Source: Actinomadura sp. J1-007 (lineage in GTDB: Bacteria; Actinomycetota; Actinomycetes; Streptosporangiales; Streptosporangiaceae). From it: a stretch of 64,000 nt of DNA. The notes beneath the pieces were generated by a model. The model was not told the origin of the DNA and did no database searches. It saw nothing but the letters and a program-made list of their open reading frames with translations. How positions within the stretch are numbered: position 1 is the first letter of the stretch; every line of letters starts with the position of its first letter. Shown piece after piece: positions 9,914 through 20,130 of the stretch. A program made the position numbers and the translations under genes. The stretch is from NCBI RefSeq assembly GCF_009793335.1, contig NZ_WING01000003.1, positions 496,001-560,000 on the forward strand, read 5' to 3'.

Positions 9914-10600
9914 CTAGAAGGTGAAGCGCGGGTCGGACGCGGTGAGCAGCGCGGTCCGCGGGGCCACCGGCCAGACTGCGGCCAGCTCGGCGGCGAGGGC
10001 GTCCATGAGCGGACCGGCGTCGGCCCCGGGATGGACGGCCTCGGCGACGATGAGGACGTCGGCCGTGGTCTCGCGCACGGCCGACAGGCCGCTCTGGCGG
10101 TTGGTCCAGCGGCGGGCGTGCGCGCGGCCCGCCGCGTCGGCGAAGACGACCTCGCCCTCGGCCGGGTGCTCGGTCTCCCCGGAGAACGTCAGGTACGACT
10201 CGTCGCCGGACGCGTGCCGTACCTCCAGGTGCCCGTCCACGTGGGCGAGGTCGAAGACGGCGATGGGCGTCGCGTACGCCAGGGACACCGCGTTGCACAG
10301 GTCGATCAGCGGGTGGATCGAAGGGAGCGACTTCTCCTTGCGGAAGCGGCGCAGCAGCGATTCGGAGGCGCAGCGGTACTGCGTCGGCTTGAGGCCCATC
10401 TTGGAGAACGTGCGCCGCCACGCCTGGATCTCGGGGAACTCCGACTCCGGCGACTCGGCCAGGCGGGCTTCGGCGATCGCGCCGTACTTCGCGACCTGCG
10501 GCGCGACGGACGCGCCGGGGGTGATGCCGGTGGCGTGCAGGGCGCCGGGGACGAGTTCGGGGAAGGCGGCCCAGAGGGCGGGCGCGTGCTGGAAGTGCAT
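9914..10600 (-). CDS. B3/B4 tRNA-binding-domain protein
   Basis: A 228-residue stand-alone protein of the B3/B4 editing-domain family, which in phenylalanyl-tRNA synthetase beta checks aminoacylation. Recognisable blocks are WRRTFSKMGLKPTQYRCASESLLRR, SIHPLIDLCNAVSLAYATPIAVFD and the C-terminal VHPGADAGPLMDAL (blocks quoted in part, from residue 61 onwards). Free-standing versions are suspected to clear mischarged tRNA or D-amino acid adducts, but no reaction is certain. Its ATG overlaps the stop of the LysE exporter gene (TGATG), so the two are translationally coupled. Confidence 0.82.
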   Translation of the reverse strand: MHFQHAPALWAAFPELVPGALHATGITPGASVAPQVAKYGAIAEARLAESPESEFPEIQAWRRTFSKMGLKPTQYRCASESLLRRFRKEKSLPSIHPLIDLCNAVSLAYATPIAVFDLAHVDGHLEVRHASGDESYLTFSGETEHPAEGEVVFADAAGRAHARRWTNRQSGLSAVRETTADVLIVAEAVHPGADAGPLMDALAAELAAVWPVAPRTALLTASDPRFTF

Positions 10601-11217
10601 CAGCGGCTCTGCACGGCGAGGCGGCCGGCGAGGGCGACGAACGAGCCGGCGAAGACCCGGCGCATCCAGGCCATGACGCGCGGACGCGTGATCACCTGGT
10701 TGCGGACGGCGGCGGCGAACACCCCGTACACCGCGAAGACGGCGAACGTCGCGAGCATGAACACGCCGCTCAGACCGAGCATCTCCGGCAGCGCGTCGGC
10801 CGAGCCGGTGCTGACGAACTGCGGCAGGAACGCGAAGAAGAAGATCGTCAGCTTGGGGTTGAGGATGTTGATCAGGACGCCGGAGCCGATGACGCGCAGC
10901 GCGGACCTCGGCGCCTCGTCGCCGTCCTCCTCGACGGCGAGCGTCCCCTTGTCGCGGAACGTCGCCCACGCCATGTAGAGCAGGTAGGCGACGCCGAGGT
11001 ACTTCAGCGTCTGGAACGCGACGGCGCTGGTGTGCAGGACCGCGGCGAGCCCCGTGACGGCCGCGAGGACGTGCGGGACGATCCCGAGCGTGCAGCCGAC
11101 GGCGGCGACGACGCTCGCGCGCGCCCCGCGCGAGAGGCCCGCTGCCAGGGTGTAGAGGACGCCCGTCCCGGGCGTGGCGACGATGACGAGTGTCGTCACC
11201 AGGAACTCGATGCTCAT
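10600..11217 (-). CDS. LysE/RhtB-family amino-acid exporter
   Basis: An inner-membrane exporter of 205 residues. The N-terminal TLVIVATPGTGVLYTLAAGL has the conserved P-G-(P/T)-x motif of RhtB/LysE proteins. GSGVLINILNPKLTIFFFAF is the other family signature, and six hydrophobic segments are evident. The family exports amino acids and derivatives by proton exchange. Coupling to the downstream B3/B4 protein suggests joint handling of an amino acid or analogue; that link is inference. Confidence 0.86.
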   Translation of the reverse strand: MSIEFLVTTLVIVATPGTGVLYTLAAGLSRGARASVVAAVGCTLGIVPHVLAAVTGLAAVLHTSAVAFQTLKYLGVAYLLYMAWATFRDKGTLAVEEDGDEAPRSALRVIGSGVLINILNPKLTIFFFAFLPQFVSTGSADALPEMLGLSGVFMLATFAVFAVYGVFAAAVRNQVITRPRVMAWMRRVFAGSFVALAGRLAVQSR

Positions 11218-11363
11218 ACGGCCTCCCGCGTCGTGAGCCGATCAAGGTACCAGGGCTCCCGGCCGCCCGTTGGGCGGGGCGGCGGCCGGGGCGGTGGACC
11301 GGTCCGGGGCGGTCTCGCGAGGGTGATCAAGGTGTGCGAGCATCGGGTCCAGCGGAGGTGGGC

Positions 11364-11876
11364 ATGGAGATCAGCCGAGGCGGCGCCGGGGACGCGCCGC
11401 TGATCCTGGCGATGCTGGACGGCGCGGTCGAGTGGCTGGTCGCGAACGGGCGGCCGGGCCAGTGGGGCACCGAGCCCTGGTCGGCCGACCCGGCGCGCGC
11501 CGAGCGCGTCGCGGCGATCGCGCGGGACGACGCCGTCTGGATCGCGCGGGTGGACGGCGCCCCGGCGGGCGCCATGGCCACCTCGCCGGTCCCGCCGCGC
11601 TACGTCACCGCGGCGTCCGAGCCGGAGCTGTACATCACGCTGCTGGTCACCGACCGGGCGTACGCGGGGCGCGGAGTCGGCGGCGCGCTGATCGGGCGGG
11701 CCCGCGAGGAGGCGTCCCGCGCGGGCGCCGCCCTGCTCCGGGTGGACTGCTACGCCGGGGACGACGGCCGCCTGGTCCGGTACTACGAGGGCAACGGCTT
11801 CGAGCCGGTGCGCAGGTTCACGGTGGGCGACTGGCCCGGCCAGCTCCTATCCCAGCGCGTGCTCCCCGCCCGCTGA
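11364..11876 (+). CDS. GNAT-family N-acetyltransferase
   Basis: A 170-residue GNAT protein starting at ATG 11364 behind AGCGGAGG. The acetyl-CoA-binding motif A is LLVTDRAYAGRGVGGALIGRA (R-G-x-G-x-G/A pattern), followed by the motif B tail RYYEGNGFEPVRRF. The N-terminal FxxQWGTEPW-like segment matches the common actinobacterial GNAT subgroup. Its 3' end overlaps the convergent MpaB-like gene by 30 bases. The substrate cannot be predicted. Confidence 0.86.
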   Translation: MEISRGGAGDAPLILAMLDGAVEWLVANGRPGQWGTEPWSADPARAERVAAIARDDAVWIARVDGAPAGAMATSPVPPRYVTAASEPELYITLLVTDRAYAGRGVGGALIGRAREEASRAGAALLRVDCYAGDDGRLVRYYEGNGFEPVRRFTVGDWPGQLLSQRVLPAR

Positions 11877-12775
11877 GTCGCGGACGGCGCGGACCTTCAG
11901 CAGGTTGCGGCGCGGCCGGACGCCGCACGCGGCGAGGCGCCGGTGCAGGTCGGCCATCAGCTCGCGGGTCTCGGGCTTGAACGCGCGGCTGCGGATCTCC
12001 GGCGGGACGGCGAGGATCGCGACGCGGGCGAGCTTCAGCCCGAGCGTGACCAGCAGCTGGACGGCGCGGACCTCCGGCAGCGCCCGGTAGTGGTCGCGCG
12101 CCCAGCGCGGCAGCGTGTAGTAGGCGAGCATCCCGACCGGGAACCACAGCGGCTTCAGCGGCGCGAGCACGCGGAGTTTGCGGGGCACCTTCGGCCACAG
12201 CAGGAACCGCATCGTCGCCCGCGACTCCGGGATGACCCGCAGGTCCAGGTCGGCGCGCGCCGCCGCGAAGTACTCCCGCATCTCCGCGACGCTGCCGGGC
12301 ACCTCGTCGGCGTGCAGGCCGACGTAGGTGGCGGTGTGGCGCTGCTCGTCGTAGTAGCGGTCGCGCTCGGCGGGGGTCAGGCGCAGCCCGCCGCGCTCGA
12401 TGACCTCCAGGTACGAGGCGACCTCGGCGCAGTGCACCCACAGCAGCAGCTCGGGTCGTCGACGCGGCGGACGGGCCCGCCGTCGGGGTCGGTGATCCGC
12501 AGCCGCCTGTGCACGCCGCGCACGCGCGCGCCGAGCTCGTCCGCCTGCTCGGGGGTGCCGACGGCGGTGACGGCGACGAAGTTGGCCGTGTTGAACAGCC
12601 GGTCGAACGGCTCGTCCAGGAAGTTGGAGTTCTGCCAGACGCCCCGCATCGTGCTCGGCTGGAGCGCCTGGAGCATCAGCGCGCGCACCCCGGCGATCAT
12701 CATCAGCGGGTCCAGCACCACCCGCCAGGACACGGTCTCGGGGCCGTGGACGATCAGTTTCTCCGTGTTCACCAT
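11847..12775 (-). CDS. MpaB-family (DUF2236) oxygenase-like protein, one apparent frameshift
   Basis: A protein of about 310 residues related to the latex-clearing/MpaB family of haem oxygenases. From ATG 12775 the first segment reads MVNTEKLIVHGPETVSWRVV and FLDEPFDRLFNTANFVAV, which is typical of the family. The frame breaks at the GGG at 12453-12455 within a VDDPELLLWVH motif; one more G restores it. The C-terminal segment carries RYYDEQRHTATYVGLHADEVP. It follows the large gene at 12789 by 13 bases, so they may be one transcript. It converges with the GNAT gene, overlapping it by 30 bases. Confidence 0.8.
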
Positions 12776-12788
12776 GGTAAGTCCATGC

Positions 12789-15047
12789 TTATCGCATGAA
12801 GATCGGGAACGGAAGCCCCTCGCCCAGCGCCCGCAGGTCGTCGCGGGACAGCGAGCCGAGCGGACGGGCGAGGAGCCGTTCGGCGGGGCCCGGCCAGTGG
12901 CCGTGGACCTCCGCGCCGCCCGGGCCGCAGAGCAGCGCGTGCCGTCCCGAAGGCGTCGGCACGACACGCGACCAGTGCCCCATCGCGCTCGGATCGTCCT
13001 CGTCGCGCGCCCGCGGGTCCTCGCCGGACACCGCCGGCACCGCCGGGCCGCCCGACACCGCGTCCCGGCACGTCCATCCCCGCGCCCCTTCCACGGCCAC
13101 CTGGCCGTGCACGGGGAACGCGGCGACCTGGGCGGCGTACCGGTGGAACCCGCCGCCCCATCCGCCGAACGGCTCGCCCTCGAACCCGCCGTCCCGGATC
13201 CGCCACACCGCGGACGGCAGGGCGGTCACGAGGCGGTCCGCGGCGGTGAAGGCCGCCGAGCGGGGCGCCACCAGCGTGCCCGGCGCGCCGTGCGCGCGGG
13301 CGAGCACCCGCGCCTCGGCCATGTCCACGACGGCGAGTTCGCCGGTGGCCAGCGCGACCACCGGCGCGTCCGGGGCGGCGGCCAGGATCCGCGGAACGAC
13401 CGGCGCGGGGTGCAGGCCGAGGCGAAGGTCGCTGAGCAGGGACAGGCGTTCGCCCGGCGCGCCGTCGGAGGCGAAGCCGAGCAGCTCGTGGTCGGCGGTG
13501 AGGGCCGCGAACCCGCCGGGGACGTGGGCGAGCGACACGACGGCGGAACGCGTGAGGACGGTCGACCCGCCGCCGGGGTCGAACCGTTCCAGCGGGCCCC
13601 GGCTCCGGGCCGCCACCGGAGCCGTCCCGGTGTGCAGGAGCGACATCGTGGGCGCGTGCACGCCGGCGATCTCCCAGCGGCCGGTCCGTTCGCCGGACGG
13701 CAGCGCGATCTCCGTGGCCGAGCACCGCTCCTCTCCGAACGGGTGCGTGACCGCCGCGAGGCGCGAGCCGTCCGGCGAGAGCGCGCAGCCCAGCAGCGTG
13801 GCCCCGTAGGCGTCCAGCGGGACGGGCACGCGCCGCGGCTCGTCCCGGAGCGCGGCGGCGACGGCCTCGGCGGCCAGGTCCGGCGAGGTTCCGCGCAGGG
13901 CCGTGAACAGGTCGTGCCCGATGTCGTCGGACGGCGTCCATCCGGCCTCCGCGCAGAGGTGCGCTGCGGCGATCGCCTCGGCCAGGGGGAGGCCGAGGGC
14001 CGTTCGCCACAGCTCGTCCCACGCCGAACGGTCCGCGAGGCGCTGGACGGCGAAGGCGCGTTCGGCCGCGTTCATCTCGTGGACGCGGTCGTGCCCGTGC
14101 GCGCGCGTGAGGAGCGGGACCGGGTCGATGCCGTCGAGCCCCGCCATGGCCGTGCGCAACCGGGCGCGGTGGCGTTCCGAGGCGGCGCGGTACGCCTCGG
14201 CCAGGTGCGCGCCGTCCGGATCGGCCTCGCGGAGGCGGCGCGCGTCGCCCGCGAGCGCCCAGAACGCGGCGCGCCGCACGGGGTCCTCGGGCTGCGCCCC
14301 GTGCTCGCGGCAGTCGGCGATGAGCCGCGCGCGGAGGTGGTCCGGAACGTCCTCCGCGACCGCGCCGGCGCACCGTTCCGGCCACGACGGGAAGTCCAGG
14401 GCGAGCCTGCTGACGCGCAGCAGCGGGCCGCTCGTGGCGGGACGTCCGTGGCGGCGCAGCACGTCCACGAGGGACGGATCGTCCAGCCACAGCCGCCACA
14501 CCAGGTCGCGGGTGGCCGGGGCCATGGGGTTCGGGTTGCGCGCCAGCTCGGCCCGTACGGCCGGCCATCCGGGTTCCCGCGCGTGGGCGGCGGCGTGCCA
14601 CAGCCTGCCGAGCAGCGGCTCGGCGGACTCGACGCACACCCGTACCGCGCCCGCGCGCACGTCCTCGTCGGGGTCGGCGACGAGGTGGTGCAGCGTGCCG
14701 GTCCACGCGTCGCGCCATCCGCTCAGCAGCGCGCCGGACAGCGCGTAGGCGGCCGGCGGCGCGAACGGGCCCGCGTGCCGGAGGCCGTCGCGCAGCACCA
14801 GCGCGCGGAGCCGCGGATCGCGCGTCCGGTCCCACAGCCTGTACGCCTCGGCGCGCGCGGCGCGTCCGAGCGGGCCGGGGTCGTCGGCGGCGAGGCGCAG
14901 GAGCGTCCCGATCAGCTCCTCGCCGCCGGGGCCGCGCGGCCACACCCGGACGAGGCGTCGCCAGGCGCGCCGGAACGGCCGCCCGTCCGGGCCGCCGAAC
15001 GCGAGCGCGGCGCGGGCCAGCCGGAGCCGCCGGGACACCTTCGACAT
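12789..15047 (-). CDS. Large protein of unknown function, HEAT-like then propeller-like
   Basis: A 752-residue protein that I do not recognise. The N-terminal half (about residues 40-400) is all-helical with repeating short helices (DPRLRALVLRDGLR, DPDEDVRAGAVRVCVESAEP) reminiscent of HEAT repeats. The C-terminal half has beta-propeller-like blades (LGCALSPDGSRLAAVTHPF, PGGFAALTADHELLGFA). There is no signal peptide or membrane segment. ATG 15047 is chosen over GTG 15053 two codons upstream. Similar proteins with repeat plus propeller halves occur in actinomycetes as uncharacterised, possibly scaffold, proteins. No function is proposed. Confidence 0.7.
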   Translation of the reverse strand: MSKVSRRLRLARAALAFGGPDGRPFRRAWRRLVRVWPRGPGGEELIGTLLRLAADDPGPLGRAARAEAYRLWDRTRDPRLRALVLRDGLRHAGPFAPPAAYALSGALLSGWRDAWTGTLHHLVADPDEDVRAGAVRVCVESAEPLLGRLWHAAAHAREPGWPAVRAELARNPNPMAPATRDLVWRLWLDDPSLVDVLRRHGRPATSGPLLRVSRLALDFPSWPERCAGAVAEDVPDHLRARLIADCREHGAQPEDPVRRAAFWALAGDARRLREADPDGAHLAEAYRAASERHRARLRTAMAGLDGIDPVPLLTRAHGHDRVHEMNAAERAFAVQRLADRSAWDELWRTALGLPLAEAIAAAHLCAEAGWTPSDDIGHDLFTALRGTSPDLAAEAVAAALRDEPRRVPVPLDAYGATLLGCALSPDGSRLAAVTHPFGEERCSATEIALPSGERTGRWEIAGVHAPTMSLLHTGTAPVAARSRGPLERFDPGGGSTVLTRSAVVSLAHVPGGFAALTADHELLGFASDGAPGERLSLLSDLRLGLHPAPVVPRILAAAPDAPVVALATGELAVVDMAEARVLARAHGAPGTLVAPRSAAFTAADRLVTALPSAVWRIRDGGFEGEPFGGWGGGFHRYAAQVAAFPVHGQVAVEGARGWTCRDAVSGGPAVPAVSGEDPRARDEDDPSAMGHWSRVVPTPSGRHALLCGPGGAEVHGHWPGPAERLLARPLGSLSRDDLRALGEGLPFPIFMR

Positions 15048-15130
15048 GCGCACCCCCGGGGCCGCGCGGCTGGATCACCCTCACTATCGGCGAGGGCGCC
15101 CGCCGTGTCGACCCCGGCCGGACGCGGCGC

Positions 15131-15191
15131 GCGGTCACGTCCAGCGGGCGGTCACGTCCAGCGGGCGGTCACGTCCAGCGGGCCGTCACGT
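15131..15191. repeat. 17-bp tandem repeat built from the mbtH 3' end
   Basis: GCGGTCACGTCCAGCGG occurs exactly three times (15131, 15148, 15165), with a diverged partial fourth copy at 15182. On the minus strand the unit contains the last codons and the TGA of the MbtH-like gene, so the gene's end has been copied downstream. Because the period is not a multiple of three, the copied TGA triplets fall in different frames. Confidence 0.85.
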
Positions 15192-15354
15192 GCTCCAGGC
15201 AGGACTCGCGGGTGTCGGGCCCGTGCACGGCCGTCCACCCCGCCGGGACGGGGACGAACGCGGGCCACAGCGAGTACTGCGCCTCGTCGTTGGCCAGCGT
15301 GAGGTACGAGCCGTCCAGGTCCTCGAACGGGTTGGTCGGGGCCGGGCCGTTCAC
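15169..15354 (-). CDS. mbtH: MbtH-like NRPS accessory protein
   Basis: A 61-residue protein that binds and activates the adenylation domains of nonribosomal peptide synthetases. The sequence NPFEDLDGSYLTLANDEAQY then SLWPAFVPVPAGWTAVHG and CLEHVTARWT carries the invariant MbtH residues (NPF, SLWP, P-x-GW, C-L-x-x-V). GTG 15354 overlaps the TGA of the carrier protein gene (GTGA). It is the last gene of the DHB operon and most likely serves the NRPS at 58.6-64 kb. The C-terminus is slightly shorter than usual and ends inside a 17-bp repeat. Confidence 0.93.
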   Translation of the reverse strand: MNGPAPTNPFEDLDGSYLTLANDEAQYSLWPAFVPVPAGWTAVHGPDTRESCLEHVTARWT

Positions 15355-15587
15355 CGGGACCCCGCCTTCGCGGCCAGCACGTCGTGCCAGCCCGCGAGGC
15401 TCGGCACCTCCGCCAGCTCGGCGAAGCCGACGTCGGTGCCGCGGGCGCGCCACCGCTCGATCAGCATCATCACCCGGATCGAGTCGAGCCCGGCGTCGAT
15501 GAGGTTGTCGTCGAAGCCGATCTCGGCGGGCTCGACGGCGAGCAGCTCGGCCACCTCGGAGCGCAGCTCGTCGCGCGTCTGGTGCAT
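15351..15587 (-). CDS. Stand-alone aryl carrier protein
   Basis: A 78-residue phosphopantetheine-binding carrier. GFDDNLIDAGLDSIRVMMLIERW has the Ser attachment site in LDSI, and the downstream residues match the aryl carrier domain normally fused to isochorismatase in EntB/DhbB. It would hold 2,3-dihydroxybenzoate as a thioester, loaded by the DhbE-like ligase, for the NRPS starter condensation. Here it is a separate gene, 24 bases after the isochorismatase stop, with its own GGAAAGGA ribosome site, so the split is real rather than a frameshift. Confidence 0.9.
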   Translation of the reverse strand: MHQTRDELRSEVAELLAVEPAEIGFDDNLIDAGLDSIRVMMLIERWRARGTDVGFAELAEVPSLAGWHDVLAAKAGSR

Positions 15588-15611
15588 GGCGGTCCTTTCC
15601 CGGTCGGTCGG

Positions 15612-16301
15612 TCAGGCGGTGGTGCGGACGGCGGCGGCCGGGCGCGCGGGCGCGGGCGCGTCCGCGGGCGGAGCGGCGAGCGCGGCGGCGAGGGCGTCGG
15701 TGGTGAGCGTGACCGCGCAGCGCTGCGCGGCGTAGGTGACAGCGTCGCGGTGGTGGCGCTCGGAGAAGTCCGCGACCGCGTCGGCGACGAAGAACGGCTG
15801 CACGTCGCGGGAGAACGCCTCGACGGCGGTCGTCTGGCAGCCGATGTGGGCGTACACGCCGGTGACGATGAGCTGGTCGCGCCCGGCGGGCAGCAGCAGG
15901 TCGGCGAGCTCGGTGCGCAGGAACGCGCTGTAGCGCCACTTGGTGAGGACGATGTCGCCGCCCGCGGGCGCGAGGGCGTCCACGACGCGGCGCTCGCGGT
16001 CGGCGGGTCCGATGCCGTCGCCCCAGAAGTCCAGCAGCAGCCCGCGCTGCTCCCTGGTCTGCGCGCCGGGCTGGGCGGTGTAGACGACGGGCATCCCGGC
16101 GTCCGCGGCGGCCCGGCGCAGCCGCGCGATGTTGGCGAGCAGCGCCGGGAGCGGGTCGCCCGCGAACGCGTCGAGGAAGTAGTTCTGCATGTCGTGGATC
16201 AGCAGGACGGCGCGGCGCGGGTCGGGCGTCCAGCCGACGCGCGGCTCGGGCAGCTCGCGGGCGGTCGGCATCGGGTACGGGGCGATGGCGGGGATGGCCA
16301 T
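15612..16301 (-). CDS. dhbB: Isochorismatase (2,3-dihydro-2,3-dihydroxybenzoate synthase)
   Basis: A cytoplasmic enzyme that splits isochorismate to 2,3-dihydro-DHB and pyruvate. The 229-residue protein matches the EntB/DhbB hydrolase domain: PAIAPYPMPTARELP at the start, VLLIHDMQNYFLDAF (catalytic Asp), LTKWRYSAF (Lys) and GVYAHIGCQTTAVEAFSRD with Gly in place of the cysteinyl nucleophile, as in true isochorismatases. The C-terminal aryl carrier domain usually fused to it is missing; an Ala/Pro-rich tail ends the protein and the carrier follows as a separate gene. It is the fourth gene of the dhbA-C-E-B operon. Confidence 0.92.
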   Translation of the reverse strand: MAIPAIAPYPMPTARELPEPRVGWTPDPRRAVLLIHDMQNYFLDAFAGDPLPALLANIARLRRAAADAGMPVVYTAQPGAQTREQRGLLLDFWGDGIGPADRERRVVDALAPAGGDIVLTKWRYSAFLRTELADLLLPAGRDQLIVTGVYAHIGCQTTAVEAFSRDVQPFFVADAVADFSERHHRDAVTYAAQRCAVTLTTDALAAALAAPPADAPAPARPAAAVRTTA

Positions 16302-16310
16302 GAGGAGCTC

Positions 16311-17941
<1,631 letters not shown>

Positions 17942-17942
<1 letters not shown>

Positions 17943-19126
17943 CAGGGGGTCTCCGTTTCCAGGCCCATGGCCCTCAGCAGCGTGCGGAACTTCGCGCTCG
18001 TCTCGGCCAGCTCGGCGGCGGGCACCGAGCCGGGCACGATGCCCGCGCCCGCGAACAGCCGCAGCGCGTGGCCCTGCACCTCCGCGCAGCGGATCGTGAC
18101 GGCCCACTCCCCGTCGCCGGAGGCGTCGCACCAGCCGACCGCGCCGCCGTAGAACCCGCGGTCGAACGGCTCCAGCTCGGCGATCACGTCCCGGGCGGTG
18201 CCGGTCGGGGTGCCGCACACGGCGGGCGTCGGGTGCAGCGCGGCGGCGAGGTCGAGCGCGGTGACGTCCGGGTCGGCGAGCCGCCCGGTGACGCGCGTGC
18301 CGAGGTGCCACATCGTGGCCGTGCGGACGAGCTCCGGCCCGTCCGGCACGTCCAGGGTCGCGCAGTACGGGCGCAGGCCCTCGGCGACGGCCTCCACGAC
18401 GAACGCGTGCTCGTGCAGGTCCTTGGCCGACTCCAGCAGCGCCTCCGCGCGCAGCTCGTCCTCCACCGGGTCGAGGCTGCGGGCCGCCGACCCGGCGAGC
18501 GGGTGCGAGGCGACGTCCCGGCCGTACCGGGAGACGAGCAGTTCGGGGCTCGCGCCGAGCAGCGTGCGGCAGCACGGGTGGCCGGGCACGGTCACGGCGT
18601 ACACGTGGCCGTGCGGGTCCCCCGCGGCGAGGTTGCGGAGCAGGCGGGCGGCGTCCACGCGGCCGTTCGCGGTGAGGTGCAGGGCGCGGGCGAGCACGAC
18701 CTTGTCCAGGTCGGTCTCGGCGAGCCTGGCGAGGGCCTTCTCCACCGCGCGCTCGTACTCCTCCGGCGGCGGTACGGGCCGGACGGCCACGCTCGGCACC
18801 GGGCCGGAGACGCGCTCGTGCGCGAAGCCCGCGCCCTCGGCGCGCTGCGCGGCGGCGGGCACGAACAGGCGCGCGGGCGCGTCGGGCCGGAACGGCAGCG
18901 CGCCGGCGATCATCGGGTCGTCGTGGCCGGACCCGGCCGCCGCGTCCATCGCGGCGGCGGCGCGGCCGGGGAGCGTCCTCGGGGCGTACGGGGCGGGGGG
19001 CACGTCGGCCCAGGTCCCCTGGGCGAGGACGGTGCGTTCGGGAGAGGAGAAGAAGAACGAGGAGCCCGGGCGGTAGTCGGCCAGCAGTCCGGCCGCGTCG
19101 GCGGTCACACCGGGGGCGGTGCTCAC
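17942..19126 (-). CDS. dhbC: Isochorismate synthase
   Basis: This enzyme converts chorismate to isochorismate, the first step of DHB synthesis. It has 394 residues from GTG 19126 (STAPGVTADAAGLL). Chorismate-binding signatures are LGASPELLVSR, HPLAGSAARS, EALLESAKDLHEH, LHPTPAVCGTPTG and FDRGFYGGAVGW. The length matches DhbC/EntC. The gene lies between dhbA and dhbE in one operon and should be iron-regulated from the boxes upstream of dhbA. Confidence 0.93.
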
Positions 19127-19170
19127 GTGGTGCCCTTTCGGTAGGGGACGATGCGGGGCGGGCGCGGCGT

Positions 19171-19950
19171 TCAGCCGCGCAGGGACGCGCCGCCGTCGAC
19201 GTACAGGTCGTGCAGCGTGATGTGCCTGGCCCGGTCGGACACCAGGAAGCGGACGGCGTCGGCGACGTCCTCGGGCGCGCCGATGCGCCGCAGGGGGATG
19301 CCGGACCGGTACGCGGCGAGGTCGCCGTCGATGGCGGAGCGGGCGCCCTCGTCCGGGTCGGCCCACAGGTCGCGCTGCATGGCGGTGTCGGTGGAGCCCG
19401 GCGAGACGACGTTGCAGCGGATGCCGTGCTCGGCCAGCTCCAGGCCGAGGCACTTGGTGTACTGCACGGCCGCCGCCTTCGACGCGGCGTACGCGGCGAG
19501 CCGGGTGCGCGGGACGCGCGCCGCGTTGGACGCGACGGTCACGATCGCGCCCGAGCGGCGCGGCACCATCCGGCGGGCGACGGCGCGGCAGGCGTGCAGG
19601 ACGCCCCCGGCGTTGACCGCGAGGTGCTCGGCCCAGTCGCGGTCGTCGAGGTCGAGGGCGGAGCCGGGGCGCAGGATCCCCGCGACGTTGACCAGGATCC
19701 CGACGGGGCCGAGCTCGCGTTCGGCCCGTTCGGTGAGGTCCTCGACGGCGGCGGGGTCGGACACGTCGGCGGGGCAGGCGAGCGCGGGGCCGGGGAGTCC
19801 CGCGGCGACGGCCTTCGCGTTCGCCCCGTCGCGGTCGACGACGGCGACGCTCGCCCCGTCCTCGGCCAGCGCGCGGGCGACCGCGGCGCCGATGCCGCGT
19901 CCCGCGCCGGTCACCACGGCGGCCGTGCCCTCGATCCCGGTACGGTTCAC
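19171..19950 (-). CDS. dhbA: 2,3-dihydro-2,3-dihydroxybenzoate dehydrogenase
   Basis: An NAD-dependent short-chain dehydrogenase of 259 residues that aromatises 2,3-dihydro-DHB to DHB. It has the TGAGRGIG nucleotide-binding motif, NVAG, a catalytic Ser in TVASNAARV, and YAASK with the catalytic Tyr and Lys. Start is GTG 19950, six bases after AGGAG. It is the first gene of the minus-strand operon dhbA-C-E-B-carrier-mbtH; its identity rests on this context as well as on sequence. Two iron-box-like dyads lie 55-90 bp upstream. Confidence 0.9.
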   Translation of the reverse strand: MNRTGIEGTAAVVTGAGRGIGAAVARALAEDGASVAVVDRDGANAKAVAAGLPGPALACPADVSDPAAVEDLTERAERELGPVGILVNVAGILRPGSALDLDDRDWAEHLAVNAGGVLHACRAVARRMVPRRSGAIVTVASNAARVPRTRLAAYAASKAAAVQYTKCLGLELAEHGIRCNVVSPGSTDTAMQRDLWADPDEGARSAIDGDLAAYRSGIPLRRIGAPEDVADAVRFLVSDRARHITLHDLYVDGGASLRG

Positions 19951-20004
19951 TGCGGCTCCTCGGTCGGCTCCGGACGGCTCACGCGCCCACCCTCCACGCA
20001 GGTG

Positions 20005-20040
20005 ACTTAGGCAAACCTAAGTTAGGAATGCCTTACCTAA
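20005..20040. promoter_or_regulatory. Two iron boxes upstream of the dhb operon
   Basis: The 19-mer TTAGGAATGCCTTACCTAA (20022-20040) keeps both outer TTAGG/CCTAA arms of the DtxR/IdeR consensus. Next to it, ACTTAGG (20005-20011) and CCTAAGT (20016-20022) form a perfect 7-bp dyad. The sites share a base and lie over the likely dhbA promoter region. Fe(II)-loaded IdeR/DmdR-type repressor binding is expected from the family; it is not shown here. Confidence 0.8.
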
Positions 20041-20111
20041 ATTCCTGGATCTCGGCGCGCCCGTCAAGCCCCGGCCCCGGGTGACGGTGATCACTGGGAC
20101 CCGCAGTTCGG

Positions 20112-20130
20112 TTAGGTTAGCCTTGCCTCA
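20112..20130 (+). promoter_or_regulatory. Iron box and leaderless promoter of the FecCD gene
   Basis: TTAGGTTAGCCTTGCCTCA matches the IdeR/DtxR consensus at about 15 of 19 positions, and its last base is the A of the ATG at 20130. Within it, TAGCCT at 20118-20123 is a TANNNT -10 element whose start site, seven bases on, would be that same A. The transcript is therefore probably leaderless, and the repressor would cover both the -10 and the start codon. Confidence 0.75.

Noticed and set aside
11943..15302. Plus-strand open frame of about 1119 residues
   Set aside because: It is a GC-skew shadow opposite the MpaB-like gene and the large propeller protein, with repetitive Arg/Gly/Ala composition and no domain.
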